Below, piece after piece: positions 16,101 through 23,219 of a stretch of DNA of 33,486 nt. Both the position numbers and the translations under genes were made by a program. The number at the start of each line of letters is the position of its first letter. Within the stretch, counting starts at the first letter, position 1. The notes under the pieces are model-generated. The model was not told where the DNA came from. It searched no databases and was given only the letters and a program-made list of their open reading frames with translations. Source of the DNA: Anaerobiospirillum sp. NML120448 (lineage in GTDB: Bacteria; Pseudomonadota; Gammaproteobacteria; Enterobacterales; Succinivibrionaceae); NCBI RefSeq assembly GCF_023050945.1, contig NZ_JALKIM010000037.1, positions 1 to 33,486 on the forward strand. Direction: 5' to 3'.

Positions 16101-17797
16101 TCAGCAAAGAGCAAAATGACAATACTACTATTGATGCTTTTTCTAGTCTTATGGCCAGTGCTGATGAGCGTTTTGGCAAGGGCTCCAAAAAGGATAATGA
16201 GGCCAAGATAGCCCCTCAATCTCAATCCATGGAGCGATCTCAACCTACTCAAGGTAACTTAGGCATACCAGCTCCAGCAGCTCAAGCCGAACCAGCTGCT
16301 CCAGCTGCACCAGCTATGGATGCTGTAGCAGCGCCCGCCCCTGCACAGGCAGCAGCTGCTGCCGCTGCTGCCGCTGCACCTGCAGTATCTTATGGACAGA
16401 GCCAGGCTTTCATGGCTCCTATTAATCAAGCTCAGGGTAGCCAAGACTTGGCTATGGGACAAAGCACTATGCTTAGCGCCTATCTAATGAAAGCTAAGAG
16501 CCAAGTTGGCCAATGCCAATATTTACAACATTCAGGATTGGATGGGGCTACTATTGAGCGCTTTAATTTAGGCTTTGATGCTTTCTATAGAGTAGATGAG
16601 CCAAATATCAATGCTAACTATATGCCGCAAGCTTTTAATTGGCAGGCCTTAATTGTTCCTTTAAATGAAGATAGCTTTGTTGCTTATAACAGTGACACTA
16701 TCTTACAAAATACTACAGGCGAGCCTGAGCGTCGTTATGTTGGTCAGGGACAATGCTTTAATTTAAATTTATTAAATGGCTCACCAATTAATAAGCCTTT
16801 ATTTATTTGTGCCAATGAGCTTGATGCTTTAGCGCTAGAGAGTTTAGGTTGCAAGGCTTTAGCCTTAGGCATTCCTTACAATGTTATGAGTGTCTTAACT
16901 TGCCTACAAAACCTCTGTAGTACTAAAAATATCAAGGACATTATGCTGGCTCCTTGCTATTTATGTTTACCAAACAATAATCAGATGTGGCAAAGAGCAC
17001 AAGAGGCCTTAGTATCAGCTTTCCAAACTTTACAGTTGCCACTTAATGTTGAAGATCTAACTTGTTCGTGCCCAAGCATTCACCAAGCTTTAGTCTTTAA
17101 CAAAACAGCACTGCTAAGCAAGCTTATGGTGCTACAAGCAAGTGCTCAAGAGTCTATGCAAAGCCATGCTGCGCTTAATATTGCTCCAAGCTCATTGAGC
17201 AATACTAATGGTTTAGTTTTATCTTTAGAAAACCTTGCTAAATTAGAGCTCTCTAATACCTTATATGCTCTTAGCAGCTCTTCAATTTCTTTATCACGCT
17301 TAGTATTAGCTAGCTTGATAGAAAATAAATTTAGCCCATTAGTTTATGTAGGCAGCAATATGCAACTACAAATGTTGTGCTCCTTATTAAGTAACCAACA
17401 AGGATTAGTGCCTATAGCCAATACTCCATTAGTACAGTTAACAGGCTATAAGGCTAAATTCTTACCAATGCCTTGGGAAATGAATTTAACCAAGATTGAT
17501 GAGGCTATTAGAGCAGGCCTACAAGCTCAACAAATGAGCTCAGAGGGTGTAGCGCCATTTATGATTGATACCTTTGGTTATGATCAAACCTTATGTACCA
17601 GTTTAGCCCCTCGCTTTGCACAGTTAGCCATGGAGTTTAATACTCCATTTGTAGTGTGGTGTACTCAAGAACAAAAGAACATTTTCTCAGGCAATGCTTT
17701 CCAATCTATAGAAATGGCTCAAGGCTCTCCTAATGAGATTATCTTTAGGACTATAGACAATGCTTGTCGTCTGCATATGTTCTCAACAGGCAAATAA
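13124..17797 (+). CDS. Giant low-complexity protein with a catalytically decayed Toprim-primase/helicase C-terminus
   Basis: 1,557 residues. Residues 1 to about 1,116 are low complexity: acidic/polar segments, A/Q/P/H-rich stretches (about 265-380, AQALAQAQAQAQ) and a poly-Ala tract near 1,065-1,090. Residues 1,117-1,557 align by eye with phage-type primase-helicases: YLQHSGLDGATIERFNLGFD, then FVAYNSDT...RRYVGQGQCFNL, then PLFICANELDALALESLGCKALALG (Toprim). The Toprim EGxxD reads A1230-N-E-L-D1234, so the catalytic Glu is Ala. The DxD region (from D1272, DIMLAPCYLCLP) has no DxD. The helicase P-loop region reads S1387-I1388-S1389 where GK(T/S) is expected. A Walker B-like FMID (1479-1482) remains. 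The ORF is intact, so this looks like a maintained non-catalytic protein rather than a pseudogene. Function unknown. It lies between tcdA and rep; the ribosome site at ATG 13124 is weak. Confidence 0.85.
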   Translation: MNKPSNNRPNTISQPHNAASVTELSSEAMDDINSISAGEFSTIQPSHNKRGAKGPSLNEWDSLPPLEDHGHMGHKRESLGDLPHNRGSFNLNNEDEIEIDGALSFSDDEVESFNRNLHSKDRTLDDDNSQIVDIDLEMDGLLSEPQDSQALPELRPGADRRQSPELRTAQARYERPERSERPAHLENSASYQSNRPMLRSDEPNGFMQELPPFSAIDSNDGNQGNLQAKPYAPEQPVNNFMGNFSSQNVNDFETQAPFNSGNTPISAYDPVADQAQALAQAQAQAQSNMLPPFVTQRAANQEAPSFPNRMAPPAPAHAQAMTQAPYAYAAPQGQNQATSYAPAPAHAYAPAQGPAHAQGHVQGQAPASQYASARAAMANTGNDPFSDPAFLAAQTAKPSFYQEQGHKRMNHHNETNELGYVSPGIHSRTITEPNPALEESFIVDKEDVERRTKEIWGDRNNLEAYKHHQPQHTITTTQQDAMASQPNAQMANTQMPAMAPVAANTNNLEPTAGDGEQPLRLLNPDAPSTLINGYVYDLQNKSQAEVRSGLDRIIQKTSQAMIANQEARAHSNDGTILASDMFKGSRHEHNIAQFNRNHQVNTKISGLVASYNAAKNKQAQAQASAVTIPNASAQTNAAPVLHHSTPNTDISTVISQGSNNVVEKKPDASRQVPQSAFAGRGSKNYNTIMSDSHNRLVSTDNYGRNSQGNHKVDSNSNIDFSFGVNNSKLREPSSVTANAHTQITKFSDGQSTQGQDVESSNAIKPTTTTNIGPTVNIDSILMPASSSVESHHSNNELSSESKATNVDLSSFNFDIDKSVSNFSSSSVSQVATPLEHNKNLKDEIKKASYELDSLLPSLDDELQDNNSMPRCKLFDAPDLFESSQDNIKDEAGPLKIKPDFYTTSNDKPAIVDINPLETNSEIATKVDHKNLDMELPELKDDKSLHTFESLSGLKDLGQALRSLADSLQPPHSEDNIDFNPLSAPVEKNPEFKISKEQNDNTTIDAFSSLMASADERFGKGSKKDNEAKIAPQSQSMERSQPTQGNLGIPAPAAQAEPAAPAAPAMDAVAAPAPAQAAAAAAAAAAPAVSYGQSQAFMAPINQAQGSQDLAMGQSTMLSAYLMKAKSQVGQCQYLQHSGLDGATIERFNLGFDAFYRVDEPNINANYMPQAFNWQALIVPLNEDSFVAYNSDTILQNTTGEPERRYVGQGQCFNLNLLNGSPINKPLFICANELDALALESLGCKALALGIPYNVMSVLTCLQNLCSTKNIKDIMLAPCYLCLPNNNQMWQRAQEALVSAFQTLQLPLNVEDLTCSCPSIHQALVFNKTALLSKLMVLQASAQESMQSHAALNIAPSSLSNTNGLVLSLENLAKLELSNTLYALSSSSISLSRLVLASLIENKFSPLVYVGSNMQLQMLCSLLSNQQGLVPIANTPLVQLTGYKAKFLPMPWEMNLTKIDEAIRAGLQAQQMSSEGVAPFMIDTFGYDQTLCTSLAPRFAQLAMEFNTPFVVWCTQEQKNIFSGNAFQSIEMAQGSPNEIIFRTIDNACRLHMFSTGK

Positions 17798-17807
17798 GAT
17801 TTCTTTG

Positions 17808-17834
17808 AAGGCATTGCTAAGCAATGCCTTTTTT
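17808..17834 (+). terminator. Terminator of the giant primase-like gene
   Basis: A 10-bp stem, AAGGCATTGC (17808-17817) with GCAATGCCTT (17821-17830), has a 3-base loop and T's to 17834. A second similar hairpin CGCATTGC (17888-17895)/GCAATGCG (17901-17908) plus TCTTTT follows 50 bases later. Confidence 0.92.
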
Positions 17835-17963
17835 ATCTTGCCATAACCTTGCCTCTCAAGGTACCCCAAGGCACCATCAAAGTTCCCCGCATTGCCTTTA
17901 GCAATGCGTCTTTTGGGTCTTTATTGGTGAAACCTTGGGTTCTTTATCATTGCTCTCCTCTTA

Positions 17964-18064
17964 GCTGTAGCTTTGCGTCTATAGGGGCTGTGGCTTTGCA
18001 CCATCTAAGCTATCTGAGCTGTAGCGGTGCGCCTTTGGGGGCTGTGGCTTTGCGCCCATGGGGC
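17964..18064 (+). repeat. Intergenic array with GCTGTGGCTTTGCGCC-like units
   Basis: Four related units begin with GCTGTAG or GCTGTGG at 17964, 17987, 18018 and 18041 (steps 23, 31, 23). The 10-mer GTGGCTTTGC occurs at 17990-17999 and 18044-18053. Its reverse complement GCAAAGCCAC also occurs in the lutC-yciA array at 2143-2152. An open frame across it (17849-18088) has repeat-derived composition and no ribosome site, so I do not call it a gene. The whole gap 17835-18274 holds only this array, the second hairpin and a 13-bp tandem duplication. Confidence 0.7.
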
Positions 18065-18119
18065 TCTTTTTTCTTTGGCTTTCTTTAGCCTTTTTACATA
18101 ATTTTTGGTATTATATTTC

Positions 18120-18145
18120 AAATAATAAGAACAAATAATAAGAGC
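18120..18145 (+). repeat. Tandem 13-bp duplication upstream of rep
   Basis: AAATAATAAGAAC (18120-18132) is followed directly by AAATAATAAGAGC (18133-18145), with one mismatch. It lies 130 bases before rep. Confidence 0.7.
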
Positions 18146-18274
18146 ATGTGCGTTTGCTACTCCATCGTCGCCATGCCTTAATTTTTGCTTACGACTTTTT
18201 ATGCAAGGGCATGAGATACCTTTGCTGCTAACACTAGTAATCTTTACTTTTCTTATTGGTAGGGCTTTAACAAC

Positions 18275-20284
18275 ATGGAACTTAATGCAGCACAAAAAGA
18301 AGCTGTTGAATATATTAATGGCCCTTGTCTGGTATTGGCTGGAGCTGGCTCTGGTAAAACCAGAGTAATTATTACCAAAATTAGCTATCTACTGAAAAAT
18401 AATCTGGCTCATCCCTCAGAAATCTTAGCTGTTACCTTTACCAATAAAGCCGCCAAAGAAATGAGGGAGCGCTTAGCTAAGCAAGTTTCTGAAAATGCTG
18501 CCTCTCAATTAACTATTAGCACTTTTCATGCTTTAGGTCGCATCATACTTAAAGAGCAATCGTCCCTCTTACGCTTAGGACGAAATTTCTCTATTTTTGA
18601 TGATGCTGATACTTTCAAAATCATTAAACAAATCATTACTAATGAGTATCCAATGCTCAAAAACTCAGCTAGTAATGAATACATTGATGGTATTTGCCAT
18701 AAGATCTCTATGTATAAAGGAGAGCTTAAAACTCCTAAGGCCTTAGCTAATGATCCTACTTGCGACAGTATAGTTCAGGGTATTTATCAAAAATACAATG
18801 ACTATTTGCGTGCCTGCAATGCCGTAGATTTTGATGATTTGATTTTTATTCCAACTAGATTGCTGCTCTTAAAAAAAGAGATACGTGAATATTATCAAAA
18901 GCGCTTTAAATACATCTTAGTTGATGAGTATCAAGATACCAATCAAACCCAATATGTATTGTTAATGTGCTTAGTTGCATCTAATCAAAGATTTACGGTA
19001 GTAGGCGATGATGACCAATCTATCTATTCTTGGCGTGGTGCTCGTCCTGAAAATATTAAACAGCTAACCTTGGATTTTCCTGAGCTTAAGGTTATTAAGT
19101 TAGAGCAAAACTACCGCTCTACCTCACGTATCTTACGTTGTGCCAATAGCATTATTGCTAATAACCCCCACATATTTGAAAAGACCTTATACTCAGGCCT
19201 AAGAGATGGCGAAAAAATTAAGGTAGTAACCTGTAGCGATAGCGATCATGCCTGTGAGTACATAGCTTCTGAAATTTTGGGCCAGCATTTTGATGATAAA
19301 AACTCCTGGTCTCATTATGCTGTTTTATATCGTTCTAACTCCCAAGCTCGTGATATGGAAAAAGCGCTATTAAGTGCCCACATTCCGTGCAAAGTTACTG
19401 GAGATACTAGCTTTTTCTCCCGTATGGAGGTCAAAGATATTCTCTGCTGGTGTCGCCTTTTAAATAATCCTAAAGATGATGCTGCCTTATTACGTGTAAT
19501 TAATATCCCTCATCGTGGTATTGGAGCTCAAAGTATCAAGGTACTAACCGATTTATCTCACAAATATAATCGTTGCCTTTATGATTGTGCTTGCTCTACT
19601 GAGGTTAAGACTCTACTGAATAAAAGCCAATATGATGCTTTATTAGGCTTCTTAGGCTTACTGGTTGGTCTGCGTCAAAAGCTTATTAATAATCAGGATC
19701 TTGAAGTTTGCCAAAAACTATTAGAGATCATTAATTATGAGCAATATTTAAAGCAAGATAGCTCTGAAAATGCTTTTGAATGGCGTTTGAAAAATGTTCA
19801 AACCTTAATGTCTTGGATTGAAGAGTTAGTCAGTGGCCAAAGAGATGCTCCTATGAGCTTTGGCGAAGCCATTGAGCGCTTAGGTCTAAGAGAAATGATG
19901 GATAAGCGCCCAGACGAGGATGATAACGCCGTGCAAATGATGACTTTACATGCGGCTAAAGGTCTAGAGTTCCCTAATGTTTTCCTTTTAGGAATGGAGG
20001 AGGGCATTTTACCTCACCGCACCTCTATTGAGGAAAACAATATTGAAGAAGAGCGTCGTTTAGCCTATGTAGGCGTAACTAGAGCGCAAACAAGATTAAC
20101 CATGGTATTAGCTCAACAGCGCAAGCAAGGCGGTGGTGTTACCATTCAAGAGCCAAGCCGCTTTATTAATGAAATGCCTCAAGAGGATTTAGTATTTATT
20201 AATCAGAGCGATAAGGTTGAGCCTCAGGCTAATTTTACTGGCATTAATATGGCTCTAGATGAGCTGTTAAATGGCGCTAAATAA
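18275..20284 (+). CDS. rep: ATP-dependent DNA helicase Rep (UvrD/Rep superfamily 1)
   Basis: A 3'-5' translocating helicase that helps the replisome pass protein and transcription roadblocks. Its 669 residues compare with 673 in E. coli Rep, with close similarity throughout. Walker A is AGAGSGKT (22-29). Motif Ia is AVTFTNKAAKEMRER. Walker B is DEYQD (217-221). Motif III is FTVVGDDDQSIYSWRGARPEN, motif IV LEQNYRS, and motifs V-VI MTLHAAKGLEFPNVFLLGMEEG and ERRLAYVGVTRAQ. The Rep-specific segment CNAVDFDDLIFIPTRLL distinguishes it from UvrD. ATG 18275 has TAGGG about 10 bases upstream. The C-terminus (MALDELLNGAK) is shorter and less basic than that of E. coli Rep, whose end contacts DnaB. It is a single gene after a repeat array, with a weak terminator at 20342. 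Confidence 0.96.
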   Translation: MELNAAQKEAVEYINGPCLVLAGAGSGKTRVIITKISYLLKNNLAHPSEILAVTFTNKAAKEMRERLAKQVSENAASQLTISTFHALGRIILKEQSSLLRLGRNFSIFDDADTFKIIKQIITNEYPMLKNSASNEYIDGICHKISMYKGELKTPKALANDPTCDSIVQGIYQKYNDYLRACNAVDFDDLIFIPTRLLLLKKEIREYYQKRFKYILVDEYQDTNQTQYVLLMCLVASNQRFTVVGDDDQSIYSWRGARPENIKQLTLDFPELKVIKLEQNYRSTSRILRCANSIIANNPHIFEKTLYSGLRDGEKIKVVTCSDSDHACEYIASEILGQHFDDKNSWSHYAVLYRSNSQARDMEKALLSAHIPCKVTGDTSFFSRMEVKDILCWCRLLNNPKDDAALLRVINIPHRGIGAQSIKVLTDLSHKYNRCLYDCACSTEVKTLLNKSQYDALLGFLGLLVGLRQKLINNQDLEVCQKLLEIINYEQYLKQDSSENAFEWRLKNVQTLMSWIEELVSGQRDAPMSFGEAIERLGLREMMDKRPDEDDNAVQMMTLHAAKGLEFPNVFLLGMEEGILPHRTSIEENNIEEERRLAYVGVTRAQTRLTMVLAQQRKQGGGVTIQEPSRFINEMPQEDLVFINQSDKVEPQANFTGINMALDELLNGAK

Positions 20285-20341
20285 GCTTTCTTACTATGGT
20301 TTAGTCCTAGTAATCTTGATGTGTTTAGTCCTTATTAACCT

Positions 20342-20366
20342 ACTCAACTATATTTATTGAGTTTTT
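20342..20366 (+). terminator. Weak rep terminator
   Basis: ACTCAA (20342-20347) pairs with TTGAGT (20357-20362) around a 9-base loop, followed by TTTT. The stem is short, so termination may be partial and allow read-through to pgi. Confidence 0.6.
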
Positions 20367-20368
20367 CT

Positions 20369-20404
20369 TTGGCCAATTGATAAAAAAGCGCTATTATTAT
20401 CAAT
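20369..20404 (+). promoter_or_regulatory. Candidate pgi promoter with an overlapping inverted repeat
   Basis: TTGGCC (20369-20374), 17 bp, TATTAT (20392-20397). An 8-bp inverted repeat ATTGATAA (20376-20383)/TTATCAAT (20397-20404) covers the spacer and the end of the -10, and may be a regulator site. Confidence 0.45.
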
Positions 20405-20451
20405 AGGCTATATGATGAGCCTAGCATAATAGACAACAACAAGGAGATGTC

Positions 20452-22104
20452 ATGCTAAAGAACGTCAATCCAACCAAGACTCAAGCTTGGAAAGCCCTCA
20501 GCGAGCATTTTAACGAGACCAAGTGCCGCACCTTAAAATCACTATTTGATGCCGATCCAAAGCGTTTTGAGGAGTTTTCTTTAAGCGTAGGTAACGGCGA
20601 TATAGTAGCTGACTATTCCAAGAACCTGATTGACAAGAAGACTCTTTCTTTACTTATCGATCTTGCTAACGAGTGCGGTGTAAAAGAAGATATTGCTGCT
20701 ATGTTCAATGGCGACAAGATCAACCGTACCGAAGATCGTAGCGTATTACATACAGCCTTACGTAACTTCTCTGGTAAGAGCGTATTTTCTGATGGCGTAG
20801 ATGTTATGCCTGACGTAAAGGCCGTTTTAGAGAAGATGAAGGGCTTTTGTGAGCGTGTAATTAGTGGTCAGTGGAAGGGCTATACTGGCAAGAGCATTAC
20901 TGATATTGTAAATATCGGTATTGGCGGCTCTGACTTAGGCCCATGCATGATCACTGAGGCTTTAACCCCTTACCATAACCACTTAAAGTGCCATTTTGTT
21001 TCTAATATTGACGGCACTCAAATTGCTGAAACCCTCAAGAAAGTAAATCCTGAGACCACTTTATTCTTAATCGCCTCTAAGACCTTTACTACCTTAGAGA
21101 CTATGACCAATGCTCATACTGCCCGTGATTGGTTCTTAAAGCAAGCTGGTGATATTGCCCATGTTGCTAAGCACTTCGTTGCTTTATCTACCAATGCTAA
21201 GGGTGTAGCAGAATTTGGTATCGACACTGACAACATGTTCGAGTTCTGGGACTGGGTTGGTGGTCGTTACTCCTCCTGGTCAGCTATTGGTTTATCCATC
21301 GCTTTAGCTTGTGGCTATGACAATTTCGAGCAGCTCTTAAAGGGCGGCTATGAAATGGATTGCCACTTCCAAGAGGCTGATTTTGAGCACAACCTTCCAG
21401 TATTATTAGCTTTAATTGGTATTTGGTATAACAATTTCTACCACTACGCAACTGAGGCTATTTTGCCATACGATCAATACATGTACCGTTTCCCTGCCTA
21501 CTTCCAGCAAGGCAATATGGAGTCTAATGGTAAGAGTGTTGACCGTGATGGTAACCCTGTTGACTATGAGACTGGCCCTATCATTTGGGGTGAGCCAGGC
21601 ACCAATGGTCAGCACGCTTTCTATCAATTAATTCACCAAGGCACCAAAGTTATTCCTTGTGACTTTATTGCCCCAGCTCGCACTCACAATCCAATTGGTG
21701 ATCACCACGTTAAGTTACTCTCCAACTTCTTTGCTCAAACAGAAGCTTTAGCTTTTGGTAAGACCAAGGAGCAAGTTGAGCAAGAGTTCTTAGCTAAAGG
21801 TAAGACCTTAGATCAAGTTAAGGATATTGTTCCATTCAAGGTATTTGAGGGTAACCGTCCTACTAACTCCTTATTAGTAAAGGAAATTACTCCACGTACT
21901 TTAGGTATGTTAATTGCCCTTTATGAGCACAAGATCTTTGTCCAAGGCGCAATTTGGAACATCTTCTCCTTTGATCAATGGGGCGTAGAGCTTGGTAAGC
22001 AATTAGCCATGAAGATTATCCCAGAGTTAGAGAATGATGAGACCATTAGCTCTCACGACAGCTCTACTAATGGCTTAATTAACGCCTACAAGAAGCTTAA
22101 GTAA
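20452..22104 (+). CDS. pgi: Glucose-6-phosphate isomerase
   Basis: Interconverts glucose 6-phosphate and fructose 6-phosphate in the cytoplasm for glycolysis and gluconeogenesis. The 550 residues match bacterial Pgi (549 in E. coli). The N-terminus [11 protein letters not shown] and [10 protein letters not shown] are typical. [14 protein letters not shown] lies in the sugar-phosphate site. The PROSITE-type signature [16 protein letters not shown] falls near residues 268-283. The [10 protein letters not shown] segment contains the catalytic Glu, and the end [13 protein letters not shown] provides the catalytic Lys. ATG 20452 follows AAGGAG (20441-20446) at 5 bases, a strong site. The gene has its own promoter and a bidirectional terminator shared with the convergent esterase. 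Confidence 0.98.
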   Translation: MLKNVNPTKTQAWKALSEHFNETKCRTLKSLFDADPKRFEEFSLSVGNGDIVADYSKNLIDKKTLSLLIDLANECGVKEDIAAMFNGDKINRTEDRSVLHTALRNFSGKSVFSDGVDVMPDVKAVLEKMKGFCERVISGQWKGYTGKSITDIVNIGIGGSDLGPCMITEALTPYHNHLKCHFVSNIDGTQIAETLKKVNPETTLFLIASKTFTTLETMTNAHTARDWFLKQAGDIAHVAKHFVALSTNAKGVAEFGIDTDNMFEFWDWVGGRYSSWSAIGLSIALACGYDNFEQLLKGGYEMDCHFQEADFEHNLPVLLALIGIWYNNFYHYATEAILPYDQYMYRFPAYFQQGNMESNGKSVDRDGNPVDYETGPIIWGEPGTNGQHAFYQLIHQGTKVIPCDFIAPARTHNPIGDHHVKLLSNFFAQTEALAFGKTKEQVEQEFLAKGKTLDQVKDIVPFKVFEGNRPTNSLLVKEITPRTLGMLIALYEHKIFVQGAIWNIFSFDQWGVELGKQLAMKIIPELENDETISSHDSSTNGLINAYKKLK

Positions 22105-22128
22105 GATTATTACTAAGCTTTTAAGCTA

Positions 22129-22166
22129 AAAAAAGCCTGAAGGAGGTAACTCTTTCAGGCTTTTTT
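22129..22166. terminator. Bidirectional terminator between pgi and the esterase
   Basis: A 13-bp stem, AAAAAAGCCTGAA (22129-22141) with TTCAGGCTTTTTT (22154-22166), with a 12-base loop. A- and T-runs on both sides serve both strands. Confidence 0.92.
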
Positions 22167-22172
22167 GCTGTT

Positions 22173-22275
22173 AACACCTATCTTTCAAATTAGTGCCTTG
22201 TCGTGCAATTGTGTTTATTTCACGATTATCTTGCACAATAAAGCTGACGTTGTCGAATTTTGAAAGGTAGGTGTT
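22173..22275. repeat. 103-bp inverted-repeat element between pgi and the esterase
   Basis: The left arm (22173-22191) and right arm (22256-22275) are about 20 bp and complementary apart from one mismatch and one indel. Inside, GTGCAA (22203-22208) pairs with TTGCAC (22231-22236). The element ends five bases from the esterase stop and has no T-run of its own. It could be a small palindromic mobile repeat or an RNA-stability structure. No second copy was seen in this window. Confidence 0.7.
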
Positions 22276-22279
22276 GTTG

Positions 22280-23152
22280 TTAAATATAGTGTTTAATAAA
22301 GCTTACTGCTTGAGGCAACCATAAAGCAGCATGGTCATTAGCATGAACAAAGTCATTGGTTGGCTCTACGTCTTTAGTAGCTGTAGATAAACCATGAACA
22401 CCATCTGGCAAAATTAATAATTCAGCCTTATTACCACAGCGCCACATAGCCTGAGCATAAGAAAGAGCATTTCTAACAGGTACAATAGCATCAGTAGCAG
22501 TATGCCAAATATATGCAGGAGGAGTGTTGCTATTAACCTTATCGTCAGTGGTGAACTCAGTCCAATCTTTAGGATCAGTAGAGCCTGTTAAACAATGGAA
22601 CACCAATTTAGCAACCTCATCTTTAGTAGCTGTGTGAACAGCATAAGATAAAATGGCACCATCAGGACGTAAGCTTGCTTGCCAGGAGTAAGCATTTTTT
22701 AGCTCTTCACAGTCATAGCGAGTGCATAGACTAGCAGCTAAATGGCCGCCAGCTGAAAAGCCGCACAGAATAATTTTATGCTCGCTAAAGCCAAGTTCTT
22801 TATTGGATCTAAGCTCATTAATAGCATGAGCAACAGTAATCATAGGCAAATAGCCTAAACCCTTTTTAGCGCTTAAAGCATCTTGCTCATCAATAACTTC
22901 ATAATGCAAAACAGCACTATCTAAGCCCTCATTAGCAAAATACAAAGCTACATTTCTCGCCTCTCTAAAGGAGCAAAACTCGTAGCCACCACCAGGTAGT
23001 ATAATTACAATATACTTAGCATCTGACTGCTTCTTTGCTCTAATAAGTTCTAATTGTTTGCCATTTTTTAAGGCTATAGTACGATCAATGGCTATAATCT
23101 TCCTTTGAGCTTCATGGCCTGCATTATTTTCAAGTGTAACTCTTTGTTCCAT
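22280..23152 (-). CDS. Alpha/beta hydrolase, acetyl-esterase-like
   Basis: A 290-residue cytoplasmic serine hydrolase (no signal peptide). The oxyanion segment ILPGGGYEF (about 51-59) resembles the HGGG region of the Aes/carbohydrate-esterase group. The nucleophile elbow GFSAGGH places Ser133. HTATDAIVPV gives Asp221, and PDGVHGLS gives His253, completing a catalytic triad at the expected spacing. It is closest in pattern to BD-FAE/acetylxylan-esterase-like hydrolases, which remove acetyl or feruloyl groups from sugars; the real substrate is unknown. ATG 23152 has only a weak GAG before it. The gene is divergent from dnaE with 67 bases between, convergent with pgi, and ends next to the 103-bp inverted repeat. 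Confidence 0.88.
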   Translation of the reverse strand: MEQRVTLENNAGHEAQRKIIAIDRTIALKNGKQLELIRAKKQSDAKYIVIILPGGGYEFCSFREARNVALYFANEGLDSAVLHYEVIDEQDALSAKKGLGYLPMITVAHAINELRSNKELGFSEHKIILCGFSAGGHLAASLCTRYDCEELKNAYSWQASLRPDGAILSYAVHTATKDEVAKLVFHCLTGSTDPKDWTEFTTDDKVNSNTPPAYIWHTATDAIVPVRNALSYAQAMWRCGNKAELLILPDGVHGLSTATKDVEPTNDFVHANDHAALWLPQAVSFIKHYI

Positions 23153-23219
23153 TTGATATTACTCGCTTGATGTAAGATTTATAAACCTATTATTTTAAGC
23201 TGCTAGAGGAAAATAAGAA

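Noticed and set aside
13124-17797. Calling the primase-like gene a pseudogene
   Set aside because: The frame is continuous over 1,557 codons with normal codon use and a proper terminator. Loss of catalytic residues without frameshifts or stops does not fit recent decay.
17849-18088. Open frame of 79 residues in the gap upstream of rep
   Set aside because: It runs across the repeat array, has a composition set by the repeat, no ribosome site and overlaps the candidate second hairpin. Unlikely to be a gene.
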